Assembly (NCBI GenBank): GCA_948144175.1
Contig: CANXME010002459.1
Span: forward strand, 62,001 to 126,000
Source of the DNA: Closterium sp. NIES-65
Lineage: Eukaryota > Streptophyta > Zygnematophyceae > Desmidiales > Closteriaceae
Direction of reading: 5' to 3'
Length of the DNA: 64,000 bases
Under the pieces are notes generated by a model. It was given only the letters and a program-made list of their open reading frames with translations, did not search any database and had not been told where the DNA came from. Shown piece after piece: positions 30,551-40,620 of the stretch. The translations under genes and the position numbers were made by a program. The first letter of the stretch is position 1. Each line of letters begins with the position of its first letter.

Positions 30551-31553
30551 GGAGATTAACTAAACAACGGTGGGAACTAGACTATGGGCTTGGCACAAGC
30601 TGTCAGAGTGATCATAGCTCTGTCTGTGTTCTCTAGGACTTGTGTTTTCATAGGGCAAAGCAACAAGAGTTTCACTATGGAATGTTGAGAATACAGAGTT
30701 CAGAATGAACAAGCAATAGCAAAGATTGACTACATCACATGCATGATTTGCTAGTGCTCAGGCAGGTCGATTGCCAGCACGACAAAGTCGTCGATCTGCC
30801 AATGTAGCATCTCCACGGCCCGCCAACGCAGCTTGTGTGCGACTTGCCAACGCTGCATAATGCCCGAACCTGCCGACCGAAGCTGCACGACTGTGAAGGT
30901 CGTAGAAGCGCGCCGACTTTACCTCAGGAGGTTTTTGTGAATTCAATCTGCATAACGGCATCACGTGCTCGACGGTGCACCGCAAGCAAAACTGTCGACA
31001 CGTTAGCACCTACGCAATATGCTTGGTGACGTAGCCGTCTATCTGTACCTACTTGGTAGGTGCGCACATGTGTAGAAGTTCATCTGCCTTTGCGGCGCTG
31101 GCAGACCACTGCGGTGCTACGCTGGCAGAACCACTCTGTTGCAGCGTTGGCATGCCGCTCTTCTGCTGCGCCGGCATAGTTTGCCCTGTACAGGGCTTGC
31201 TGGGTGTTGCAATGCCAATATAGCTATATCGACTCGCATGCCTCATTGTAATCAATTGTTCATTTCACTATCTAGTGAAATTCTTGCCAAATTCCTTTGT
31301 GAACACAAGTAGTGAAAACGCTAATGCAACGCTACGATCACTCGAACATCCCCATGCCTTCTTCCATAGTCCTCTCCCATTGTGTAGTGACTCTTTGCAG
31401 CAGCCGGGTTGGTCTGTGCTTCAGCGGACACATTTCTCTGACCTCCAGATTCTTCGGCCATTTTTACGCGTAAGTTAATGCCAGGCGCCACCTTAGTTCG
31501 CCGAAGTTTTCAGAGGTGACGATGCGAATGATTCCGAAGCCGCTCTTATACCA

Positions 31554-32498
31554 TGTAACGATCAAAAGGTTGATCATGTCTAAGATCACCTCATGAATGT
31601 TCGCAAAGAGTGTGTGGTAGTGGTCGGCCCTTATGACCTCAGGTCGGAGTGAATTTAAATGACTGAGATAATAAAAACATCATATATTCGTTTATATTAG
31701 AGTACTAGGGAATATGAAACGACATAGACTTGACATGTAATCTAAGGGGTACATGTTGTTCAGGATCCGTCACTTAAAGAGCTTACGACGAACTCATTAC
31801 TGAACTAAACGCAAATCCGCTCGGTAGAATTGTGCGCCTAAGGCTTAGCTAAGATGGTCTATGGAGAGAGAACCAAGTAAAAATGTCCAGCAGCCGCATG
31901 ACTAGAATGGTGGAGGAAGTACAAACATTAGGGCATAGGAAGTTGGAGTTGGGGACTCCAAGAGAACCATGAGAGGGAAGGGGTTCTCCAAGAGCTAGGG
32001 AAGGATGGTAGGAACCTTCCCAGCAGCAAGGATGCAACCCTCATCATGAGGTCCTTGAGGTGTCACATGCAAATCCAATCTAGTTGGATTTTGCCTAGGT
32101 GTTGCAACACTTGCAACCCATGCTAGAAACTTCTAGCCACCCCAATCCAAAAGTCAAAGTTGCCTTCCTAACCACCCAACCAAAGATCTCTTTATAGTCA
32201 TGTCCCAAGTAATCACCCAAATTAGATATAACCCCAAAAGGTAATAAGAAATCCAAATCTTGGAAATCTTGTATCTTGGGCGATCTTGGTCGGAATAAGG
32301 CGATCTTGGTGTCGTTGAAAAGCTCTGGATTTCTCCTGCATGATCAAGCATTTAGACTTGGAGAAAAACACAGAAATGATAATATCCAACAGTCATGCAC
32401 AATGACATACGCTCATGCAAATCATGCACGCACAAATAGCACGAGCACTCGGCAGGACGTTAGGATGACATGCACTCAGAATGACGTGCATCCAACAG
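31554..32498 (-). repeat. A-like copia LTR with internal sequence on both sides
   Basis: In plus orientation it runs TGTAACGATC to GCATCCAACA (945 bp) and has the same CA-rich U3 region with a GGCAGGA word as family A. To its left lies a minus-strand primer-like site, TGGTATAAGAGCGGCTTC (31536-31553 reversed). To its right GGGGAATGTAC (reversed) resembles a polypurine tract. It therefore has internal-type sequence on both flanks, as the right LTR of A2 does. It is a distinct and older family. Confidence 0.6.
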
Positions 32499-32954
32499 TA
32501 CATTCCCCAATTGCAGCAAATCCTAACCGCTCCGAAAAGTTACGAACCTGTTCGCACCACACACCTGGCCAGTGCAATTGCCTGATGGTTCTGTTTCGAC
32601 GGTTGAGATGCTACGTAACCGTGCGCGACTTTTCGCGTCATTCCGTCTTTTCGCCTTCATACTCCTTACTGCGTGCTTCACTTGCTACTAATAGCAATGC
32701 ACTGTCCTTCCACAATTTATTATTCGTAACAAATCTTGCCTAGGATCACCTCAGGAAGGTTTGTGCAGAGTAAATTGCGGCGGAATTATTGGTCTGATGT
32801 GTGAGTGAATATAAAATGATAGAGATAATTATAACAAGTACATACATAGGCTTATACAATGGGAATGTACAGCTCTATTTAATATTCCTAACAACCACTG
32901 TGTGACTGGACCACAATACATTGAGTTTAATCTGGCAAATCATAGATTGACAAA
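32499..32954 (-). repeat. Internal/LTR fragments of an A-like element
   Basis: The stretch 32738-32890 resembles the beginning of the LTR at 31554 (TAGGATCACCTCAGGAAGG against TAAGATCACCTCATGAATG, then GAGTGAATNTAAA and GAGATAAT). The segment between the two shows no readable protein similarity. Confidence 0.45.
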
Positions 32955-33076
32955 TGAGAAAACTGAAACGAGAATGGTTGAACTAAGGAATGAAAGTGGT
33001 ACAAATATGCAACCCTAGAAATGTGTATCCCATATAGGCTACCCCACTACAGCCTACACAACATTATAATTTGACA
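32955..33076 (-). repeat. 3' LTR of G
   Basis: 122 bp in minus orientation, TGTCAAATTATAATG to CTCA, with the family C block GTAGTGGGGTAGCC. The polypurine tract CCTATGGGGGTG lies directly beside it. Confidence 0.8.
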
Positions 33077-33284
33077 CACCCCCATAGGCAAAGTGGGGGA
33101 GAACAAGGGGTCACAAGACCAGTCAAGCAAAGCAAAACAAAGCTCAGGGTGGATCACAAAGTCACCACACATTCCGAGCACAAGTTCAAGGCTACAATGC
33201 CAGTTCACATGTAGGAGCACATATATATAAAGGTTTAAACAAGCAAGAGCAGGAGTATATATATATGTGACAGTACAAGCAAGG

Positions 33285-36266
33285 TCAAGAGGTGAGCAAG
33301 TGCAGCAAGACAGGCACAAGACCAAGCTGAGTACAGAAGCGCTGATGATCACAAGGCGCAAGTGCCTTAGTGAAGATATCATCAGTGTTGGCCTCAAAGG
33401 CCACATACGCAAGTCGCAACTGACCACGCTGCTGCAGCTCACGAGCAAGAAAGTAGCGGAGAGCAATGTGCTTCGTTCTGTGCTCCAGGCGCTGCTCCCG
33501 ACACAAGGCCAGCATGGCCTTGTTGTCTACGTACAGCACTGGAGGAGAAAGAGGTGGCTCTCCGAGGTCAGTCAGCAGGTAGGTGAGCCAGCGAAGCTCC
33601 TGAGCAGCCATGGCTCCGGCGTAGATCTCAGCCTCACAACTGGAGCCGAGAACGCAAGACGAGCGAGTAGACCGCCACGAAAGGCTGAAGGTGTAACCCT
33701 GTGATGACCGCTGTGTAGCCTGGTCGTCAGCCCAAGAAGCGTCTGCGTGCCCTGTGAGGACCGCTGGACTCTGCCCTCCAAGCACTAGCCCCATGCCCGA
33801 CGTACTGCACAAGTAGCGCAACACCCTCTTCGCTGCAGCCATGTGCTCCGGTCTGTGTCTCCCAGGAGCAACATAGCGTGCAAGAATGCTAAGAGGGTAT
33901 GCAAGGTCAGGTCGTATGCAGGTCATCAGGTACATGAGGCAGCCAAAAAGCTCTAGGTACGGGCCACTCGACTCTACGGACTCATCCAAAGGCAGAGCTG
34001 AGAGCGAGTGGCGAGTAGGCAGAGAAGTGGCCTGAGGCGAGGAGTACGTGAAGCTGAAGCGCTGAAGGACCTGCTGCACCATGTGTGATTGAGTCAGGGC
34101 AATGGTGCGCTGTGCTCTGTCCCGGGTGATCTGCAAGCCAAGGTAGCTGCGCAGTTCACCCAGGTCTGTGCACGTGTGTCTCTTCCGCAGCTTGGACTTC
34201 AGGTGGGCGAGTTCAGCAGTGTCAGCAGTGGCAAAGACCAAATCGTCGACGTACACGAGGATGTAGAACGGCGGCAAAGAGGTGTCGGTGCGCAGAAACA
34301 GCGACGGGTCGGCAGTAGAGGGAGCAAACCCAAGAGCCGCAAGCGTAGTCCTCAGCGTGTCGTGCCACTCACGCGGTGCTTGGCGGAGACCGTAGACTGG
34401 CCGTCGGAGGCTCCACTGGGTGCCAGAAGGAAAAGTCCCAGTGAAGCCACGTGGGCGGCGCAGCCAGATCTCCTCGTGTAAGCTACCCTTCAAGAAAGCA
34501 GTGCTGAAGTCAAGAGAGTGAAGCTCGTAGTCGTGCTGAGCGGCTATGTGCAGCAGCACCCGAAGAGTGGTCATCTTCGGGGTGGGAGAGAAGGTCTGAA
34601 AGTAGTCAACTCCCTGCCGCTGACTGAAGCCACGAGCCACGTACCGCGCCTTGAAGACAGGTGGAGAACCTGGCGGCCGCTTCACCCTGAAGATCCACAT
34701 GCCACTGACGATGTTCGCCCCAGGCGGGGGAACCGCGTCAACGTAGGTGCCTGTGGACTTCAAGGAAGCCATCTCTGCGTCCAAAGCTGCCTGCCACTGA
34801 GAGGAGTAGGGACCCTCTACGGCCTCCGCGTAAGAGCGCGGAGTCAGGATGTCAAGTGCATCCGGGTCTCCCTCAGGGGTAAGCAGTGCGGACACGAGAT
34901 GAGGTGAAGCAGCAGCCAGACACTCGAACTCCTCCTGCCTGTCCTCAAGGACGTCCGTGCCAAGAGCACACTCACCCCCGATGGACGGAGGACAGACAGA
35001 CGCAGACTCAGCAACAAGACAAGCAGCGTAGTCTAGACGACAGCGAGCAGCAAAGTCGACAAGCTCAGCTACTAGGGCAGACGCAGCAGTGGACTCAAAA
35101 GAAGGGTCAGTGACGACAGTAGCAAGGAGACGCGTGACAGTAGGACTGGCAGCACGAAGAGAGTCCGACTCCGGGTCGGCAAGAGCAGGAAGAGAGGACT
35201 CAGGAGGAGAAGGCAAAGGGACACGCGGAGGAGCAGTGGACGGACGTAGAGACATCTGGTGCGTGCCAGGGATAGGAGGAGGACGCTGACGCGAACCGAG
35301 ACCACTAGTGCGAGCAGCACGAACAGGCGACGCAAGACAAGACGCAGGCTCACGACGCTCAGCAAGACCTCCAGTGGGACCAGTGTAGGGAGAAGGAGCA
35401 GGCAGTGGGGAGGCCGGGGGAAACTGTGACTGTGACTGGATAGGCGGTGGACACTCTAAGGGAGGAGGAGGACCAAGAACCTGCTGAAGGAGCGGAACGA
35501 AGTACGGCCGAGGCCGCGCGGCGACTCCAGACGCAGCAGGGACAGCACCAGCACCCTGAGCAGCAGGACCAGCGCCAACAGCACCTCCAGCTGCAGGACC
35601 AGAAGCACCCGCAGCAGGACCGCCGCCAGGACTGACAGCAGTAGCCTCTGCGCCAACACCCTCAGCAGCTCCAGCTCCAGTCGTACCCGCAGGCCCAGCA
35701 GCTCCAGCACTCCCAGTACGAGCACCTCCGGGACCGGCGGCACCACCACCCTCAGCAGCCGAAGAAGCTCCAACTCCAGCAGTACGCCTCCAGCGTCGGG
35801 CAAACCACTCACGCAGCTCTTGTCGAGAGAGTGGCTCCCGCCGAGACGAAGCACCCGGAGAACCTCCAGGCCCAGCACCACCAGACGCCACACGAGCAAT
35901 TCCAGCGGCCGCCGGCTCCCCACCCCCAGGCTCATCAGCTCCAGACGTGGCACCCCCAGGCTCAGCACCTCCAAACGTAGCACCCCCAGGCTCAGCACCC
36001 CCAGGCGTAGTACCCCCAGGCTCTGCACCCCCAGGCGCGGCACCCCAAGGCTCAGCACCCCTAGTAGTACCACCCGAAAGCCCAGCTTCCCCAGGCGTAG
36101 CACCCACACGTGCAGCACCCCCAGAATCAGCACCCCCAGGCTCAGCACCCGCAGCAGCACCAGAGTCACCAGTAAACTCGACCGGCTCGACTGCGTCTAC
36201 CTGGGACATACCTGAAGGGGCAGGACCCTGAGGGGGGAGGGGGTCTACCGGGGGGGGACCTTGCAC
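33285..36266 (-). CDS. Linker-RT-RNase H of G, open for 993 codons
   Basis: This is the longest undamaged family C pol segment in the window. The N-terminal third is the interdomain linker with Gly/Ala/Glu/Pro pentapeptide repeats (AEPGGATPGG type, 35940-36130). RT follows (EGDPDALDIL, FKARYVARGFSQRQG, LDFSTAFLKGSLHEE, catalytic ILVYVDDLVFA, SYLGLQITRD) and then RNase H (DASWADD, SCEAEIY, VDNKAMLALC, IFTKALAPCDHQRF). The frame is open through its left boundary at a GTG, so it is not an independent gene with its own ATG. It would have been produced from a longer polyprotein. Missing gag and protease upstream make the copy non-autonomous, but it could in principle still supply RT. Confidence 0.85.
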   Translation of the reverse strand: MQGPPPVDPLPPQGPAPSGMSQVDAVEPVEFTGDSGAAAGAEPGGADSGGAARVGATPGEAGLSGGTTRGAEPWGAAPGGAEPGGTTPGGAEPGGATFGGAEPGGATSGADEPGGGEPAAAGIARVASGGAGPGGSPGASSRREPLSRQELREWFARRWRRTAGVGASSAAEGGGAAGPGGARTGSAGAAGPAGTTGAGAAEGVGAEATAVSPGGGPAAGASGPAAGGAVGAGPAAQGAGAVPAASGVAARPRPYFVPLLQQVLGPPPPLECPPPIQSQSQFPPASPLPAPSPYTGPTGGLAERREPASCLASPVRAARTSGLGSRQRPPPIPGTHQMSLRPSTAPPRVPLPSPPESSLPALADPESDSLRAASPTVTRLLATVVTDPSFESTAASALVAELVDFAARCRLDYAACLVAESASVCPPSIGGECALGTDVLEDRQEEFECLAAASPHLVSALLTPEGDPDALDILTPRSYAEAVEGPYSSQWQAALDAEMASLKSTGTYVDAVPPPGANIVSGMWIFRVKRPPGSPPVFKARYVARGFSQRQGVDYFQTFSPTPKMTTLRVLLHIAAQHDYELHSLDFSTAFLKGSLHEEIWLRRPRGFTGTFPSGTQWSLRRPVYGLRQAPREWHDTLRTTLAALGFAPSTADPSLFLRTDTSLPPFYILVYVDDLVFATADTAELAHLKSKLRKRHTCTDLGELRSYLGLQITRDRAQRTIALTQSHMVQQVLQRFSFTYSSPQATSLPTRHSLSALPLDESVESSGPYLELFGCLMYLMTCIRPDLAYPLSILARYVAPGRHRPEHMAAAKRVLRYLCSTSGMGLVLGGQSPAVLTGHADASWADDQATQRSSQGYTFSLSWRSTRSSCVLGSSCEAEIYAGAMAAQELRWLTYLLTDLGEPPLSPPVLYVDNKAMLALCREQRLEHRTKHIALRYFLARELQQRGQLRLAYVAFEANTDDIFTKALAPCDHQRFCTQLGLVPVLLHLLTS

Positions 36267-36350
36267 AAGGAAAAGCGGTGGCGGGGGGAGGGAAGGAGTG
36301 CGGTAGGGGAAGAGGCGGTAGTAGGGGACCGACTCGTCAAACGTGACGTC

Positions 36351-37290
36351 CTAGGAGGACAGAACACGACGAAAGGTGGGGTGGTAGATTTGCCACCCTG
36401 GCGCGTCAGGGGGGAAGCCAAAGAAGACACAGGGAGCAGCACGAGGGGACAGCTTGTCCGCAGACAAGTCGCTGACAAACCCCCGAGATCCCCAGACATG
36501 GAACGCAGACGCATCGCCTACCTTCCCCGTCCACAACAAAGCTGGGGAGGTCTCCGGCATGGAGACCCTAAGGTGAAGGTTGATCTGATGCGCCGCGTGC
36601 CGAACCGCAAATGGCCACAGAAAATGGGGGGCAGCCGCATGCATCATGGACGTACGGGCGACGTCCATGACCATGCCAATGCGGCGCTCAGCAATCCCAT
36701 TTTGTTGTGGAGAGTTCCGAAGCATAAAGGTCTGGCAGATGCCTCGCGCACGGCAGTAGGCTCGCAGAAGGCCAGAGGAGAACTCTTCGCCTCGGTCAGA
36801 GTGCAGACGCAGAACAGGAAAGTTCGAGCCGAAGCTCCTCCCGAGCTGGAGACGAGCTGCGCGGATCTAGTCGATCAACACCTCAGTGACATCACCCTTG
36901 CTGCGCAAGGGGAAGACTGTGGTGTAACGCGAGTAGTCATCAACCACCAGCAGAAAGTAGCGCTTGTGACCCTGTCCACGGACGCTGGCCGGGCCCCACA
37001 CGTCCATGTGAAGCGTCTGCAGAGGGGCCTCTATCGGGGGAAACTGAGAGGAGTGAGGGGCAGCCCGTAGCCGCCCCTCGACACAGGGGACGCACGAAGG
37101 GCCAGGCCCGGAGGAAAGGGAGGGAGGGACCGGGGAAGACCAGAGACAATAACACGGGAAGCCATGCCTCGGAGACGAGGCAGGGAGGGGTGACCAAGAT
37201 GGTGGTGCCATAGGAGAGTCTCGTGAGACAGGAGGCGACACGAGCAGGGGGCAGACTCAGGACCAGACCTGGACGCTGCAGCAAACACCT
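36351..37290 (-). pseudogene. Integrase of G, frameshifted
   Basis: Pieces in minus-strand order: LLWHHHLGHPSLPRL (zinc HH) in one frame; CVPCVEGR (zinc CC), HMDVWGP (first Asp) and the LVVDDYSRYTTVF core in another; then QQNGIAERR (Glu) and SPRAAPCVFFGFPP. There is a frameshift near 37130-37160 and a stop after EVLID near 36867. The second catalytic Asp region lies between the readable pieces. Confidence 0.8.
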
Positions 37291-37399
37291 GACCCGACGC
37301 AGCTACCTGATCAGACGCAGAGACAAGAGGAGACTCAGTGGTCAGGGTGTAGAGGCTCGACCCTGGCCGACGCGTAAACGTGGCCAGGTGCTGGCCTGT

Positions 37400-38090
37400 G
37401 CAAGCATGCGTAGGGCGGCAGGGCCGCTGGTAGGTTGGCGGGGCCGCAGGTAGGGTGGCGGGGCCGCTAGTAGAGCGGCGGGGCCACAGTTATGGCGGCG
37501 GGGCGGGGCCTTAGGTAGGGCGACGGGGCCGGGTCGAAGGAGGGCGACGGGGCCGGTGCGCAGGTAGGGCGACGGGGCTGGGGCCGGTATGCAGGGAGGG
37601 CGACGGGGCCGGGGCCGGGGCGCAGGGAGGGCGACGGGGCCGGGTCGAAGGTAGGGCGACGGGGCCGGTTCGCAGGTAGGGCGACGGGGCCGGGGCTGGG
37701 GCGCAGGTAGGGCGACGGGGCCGGGTCGAAGGTAGGGCGACGGGGCCGGTACGCAGGTAGGGCGATAGGGCCGGGGCCGAGTTGCAGGTAGGGCGACGGG
37801 GCCTGAGTCGGAGGTGGGGCGACGGGGCCGGAGTCGCAAGTAGCGACGGGGCTATGGCCGGGGCCGCAAGTAGGGCGACGAGGCCAGGGTCGCAGTTGGA
37901 GCGAGGGGGCCGGGGCGCCAGTAGGGCGCAGGGCTAGGGCCGAGGCGCAGGTAGGGCGACGGGGCCGGGGCCGGGGCGCAGGTGGGGCGACGGGGCTAGG
38001 GCCGGAGCCGCAGGTATGGCGGCGGGGCCAGGGTCGTAGGTAGGGCGACGGGGCTGAGGCCGTAGGTAGGGCGACGGGGTCGCTAGGGCC
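37400..38090 (-). repeat. Leader minisatellite of G
   Basis: About 690 bp of units built on GGGGCCGG-GGCGCAGGTAGGGCGAC, with period varying from about 20 to 33 bp, including several near-identical neighbours (for example 37600-37780). It is equivalent in position and composition to the leader arrays of B2, C1 and H. Confidence 0.75.
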
Positions 38091-38171
38091 TCTCCCAGCG
38101 CGCACGATAACGAGAGCGCGAGGCGCACCCCGTGGCTGGTGGGTTGTGCGCACCTCAAGGCCTCCCGATTA

Positions 38172-38447
38172 TGTTGCGCACACCTGGAAGCCAGCGGCCT
38201 TGACGGTGTCGACCCACTGCGTCGCGTTGAGCGCCGCCGGGTCAAACAGCCGCGGGTCCTCGCGCCCCGTGCCCCACTCGCGGTCCGTGAATGTGTTCAT
38301 GCCCACGTAGAAGAACGCCGCCAGCTCAGCACGCTGACGTGTCAGCTTGCGCGCCGTGGGGATGGGAAGCAGCGGCGGGGGCGGAGGAAGGGGAGAGCAG
38401 AAGCATACAGAGAGAGGGCAGAGGGCGAGGGATAGGGAGGAAAGGAG
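38172..38447 (-). pseudogene. GH29 alpha-L-fucosidase, N-terminal exon fragment
   Basis: Reading leftward from 38366, the frame gives PIPTARKLTRQRAELAAFF, then GMNTFTDREWGTGREDPRLF and ALNATQWVDTVKAAGFQ. This is the conserved start of the plant/bacterial GH29 alpha-L-fucosidase catalytic domain (hydrolysis of terminal alpha-L-fucose from cell-wall glycans or glycoproteins, normally secreted). The matching region stops at CAG/GTGTGCG (38184/38183), a plausible exon-intron boundary; 8 nt on comes a TAA and soon the G leader array. Upstream in the same frame, after a TAA at about 38448, lies MDAFPPHPCHRP followed by a leucine-rich segment that could be a signal peptide. I recognise only about 60 catalytic-domain residues and no catalytic residues, so this is a gene fragment. 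Confidence 0.75.
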
Positions 38448-38450
38448 TTA

Positions 38451-39150
38451 GGCGAGTGGGGGCGGAGGGCTAAGGCACGCGAGTGCGAGGAGGAGGAGGA
38501 GCAATGGAGGGGCAAGAAGAAGAGAGAGCGCATGAGGGCGGTGGCAAGGATGGGGGGGAAAAGCGTCCATGACGGCGCGTGTGGCGTGCGCAACAGGGAA
38601 CGACAACTGTAACACTGCAGCAGCCGAATGCTGCCAACTGCAACACAAGTGGGCAGAAGTCAATTGTAACAGTGCAACAAGACAATTCCAAGAACAGTGC
38701 AGGTGGGCGGAAGTCAAGCGCCACCTCACCTACAGTCCGGATTGGTCAAGCGACTCAACCTCCAATTGGGCGACGAAGTTCCGACACGCAGCCCAAATCA
38801 ATCCCACGCACGAAAATTATGAAACGCAGAACACCAAAGTTCCGACCGCTCGCCGACTTCGCCAACAATACCGACAAAATTACAGCCCCTTAACCAAGCT
38901 CCCCGTCCAATCCCGTACCGCAATAATTCTCTGAATTTCATGGCAGGTTCATTTCAAAGGGTTAGGTTACCATTAAGAAATTCAGAGAGGGTCGCGACTT
39001 TTGAGTGCAACTCGATGTTAGAATGTGCTCTATAAAATTGTACTCTCAAATTTGTGAAGTCACAATGCAAATTCCAGAGAACTTCAGAGTGCTTCCCATA
39101 CCGTTTTCCAAGCCGACTAAGGCTGCTACTTCCCTGCCAGCAACGTTTCA
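38451..39150. other. Probable 5' flank of the fucosidase fragment, then possible gypsy LTR
   Basis: 38451-38590 is open on the minus strand with a signal-peptide-like Leu-rich run. 38590-38940 has no recognisable content. 38940-39150 may be the 5' LTR of the gypsy fragment because a primer-like site starts at about 39152, but I cannot define its left end. Confidence 0.3.
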
Positions 39151-39283
39151 CCGGTAATCAGAGCCTGGCTAGTCATTTTGCACGCTCCCGCCATATTCTA
39201 GACCCTATGGCTAGGCCGTCTGATATGACGCCGGAACTCTAGAACGAGTTTGTCACCAATATGCGCCGAGAAATTGAACGCGA

Positions 39284-40054
39284 GTGCGTGACAGGATTCT
39301 TGGCGAATTCCAGAAACGTGGACTCCTGCGCACACAGGTGCCGGCGCCAGCACCTGCTGTGGTCTCTGCACATCTGAAAGCACCGGAACCTGAGCCATTT
39401 GTCCCTGGAAAACGAGACCTACTACCATTGCGAAAGTGGCTCTTCCAAATGGAGGAGTACCTTTCCCTATGCCACGTGAACCAAGCCGAATGGGCGCGTC
39501 ACGCTGGCATGATGCTGCGAGGAGCTGCTACTACTTGGTGGCAGAGCTGCCACTCTACAATTTCAACATATGAAGAATTTTCAGCATCACTCACCATGAA
39601 CTTTGAACCCGTCAACGCGATTGAACGTGCCCAGGACAACCTCGCTGCACTACGCCAACACCGCTCCGTAGCCGAATACATCAACCGTTTCCGAGAGTTG
39701 GTGTTTGAGATTCCCGTTATCCCTGCCTACGAGCTGATGGATAAGTTTAAGCGCGGGCAGAAACAAAAGATACGCACCAAAGTGGAGCTGCGCGGATGCA
39801 CGTCAATGGATGACATGATCCGTATGGCAGAGCGCTTCGACACGATCAACTTTGCTGCGTTCCAACGCTTCAATGGCATGGAGATGGGCCACACGAATCA
39901 CGCTCCAGCTGCTCGTGCAAATGGTCCTACACCTATGGAGCTGGGAATGATGGAGAGGTAGCCGCGGAATTCCTCAAATGTCATGTGCTACCAATGCGGG
40001 AAGATTGGGCACATCAAGCGTAATTGCCCCAATCATCGAAGCCTAAACAAATGA
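39284..40054 (+). pseudogene. Ty3/gypsy Gag with CCHC zinc knuckle
   Basis: The capsid-type domain contains WLFQMEEYLSLCHV, MLRGAATTWWQS, RAQDNLAALRQHRSVAEYI and MAERFDTINF, the retrotransposon gag layout of plant gypsy elements. The first ATG-type starts are ambiguous; a frame opens by 39284. An amber TAG at 39959-39961 (after MELGMMER) interrupts the frame just before the knuckle CYQCGKIGHIKRNC, which is in the same frame and closes at TGA about 40054. The knuckle fits C-X2-C-X4-H-X4-C exactly. The amber codon is either damage or a readthrough site. Confidence 0.82.
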
Positions 40055-40620
40055 CGGGGAAACGGACAGCGCCAGTAGTAGTGGGGCAGACCTCTTGCGC
40101 GTCGCATGCCCCGCTTCTCCCAACCCCATCATTCATCGGCACCTCTGAACTGTACACAACGTCAAACGCTCCATACCCCGCCATCATCATATGGGCAAAA
40201 ATCAAGGACCGCTGCGTAGATTTTCTACTCGATACCGGAGCTTCAGCAAATTTTCTCTCTCCCTCAATTGTTGCTGAACTATCTCTTCCCGAAGATCCCA
40301 ACAGCACCCCACAGGACGTGATCATGGCAGATGGTACTCGGCGGCGCTGCGGACCTACCCTCCTCCCCGTGCCCTGCATGTTTGGAAGCCTCGAGGTGAC
40401 GGTTACGTCCGAGCAGATGCACCTCGGCGGCTACAAAGGCGTTCTTGGTCGACCGTGGCTATATCAGCTTGGACCGCGAATCTATTGGCGTAACGCAACT
40501 GTCACCGTCGGCAACTACGACCTCCCATCCCGCTCCTACCGTCGACCATGGTCATCCCCAACAACTTCAGCATCATCAACTCATCCACCCCAACCTGCCC
40601 CACCTCCATCCTCCCATGTC
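40024..40620 (+). pseudogene. Ty3/gypsy aspartic protease
   Basis: Retropepsin motif FLLDTGASANFLS near residue 70 with downstream GVLGRPWLYQLGP (the flap-distal ILG-like motif), followed by a Ser/Pro-rich tail. It overlaps the end of gag in the minus-one frame, so the original element probably used a minus-one frameshift near the knuckle. Sequence homologous to RT is absent because an LTR element interrupts at 40620/40621. Confidence 0.82.

Larger units (their letters stand above)
28823..31553. other. 2.7 kb without a recognised gene
   Basis: I find short imperfect repeats (units of AGCGGCTGCGGGNACAAA at about 29060-29160; CGCTGGCA-type units at about 31090-31190), strong-looking donors on both strands (CAAG/GTGAGTCG near 28851; minus-strand CAG/GTAAGTTT near 29016) and a perfect palindrome TTTCACTATCTAGTGAAA (31263-31280). 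No ORF has a family signature, and the exons cannot be assembled with confidence. Confidence 0.35.
32955..38165 (-). mobile_element. Family C copia element G, gag and protease deleted, no 5' LTR
   Basis: 3' LTR 32955-33076, polypurine tract 33077-33088 (minus CCTATGGGGGTG), RT-RNase H with linker as one open frame, integrase in two frames, then a GC-rich leader array (37400-38090). Gag and protease are missing: the pre-integrase region ends near 37400 in leader repeats. The primer site and 5' LTR are not found, and the array is followed by a fucosidase exon. Confidence 0.85.
39152..40620 (+). mobile_element. Ty3/gypsy fragment (primer site, gag, protease)
   Basis: CCGGTAATCAGAGCCTGG at 39152-39169 resembles an iMet primer site. 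It is followed by gag with a CCHC knuckle and a retropepsin-type protease in a minus-one frame. The element is broken at 40620 by an A-like LTR; no RT or integrase is present. Confidence 0.8.

Noticed and set aside
37400-38090. CRISPR-like regular repeats
   Set aside because: Units vary in length and sequence, there are no unique spacers, and the array lies in a retrotransposon leader of a eukaryote.
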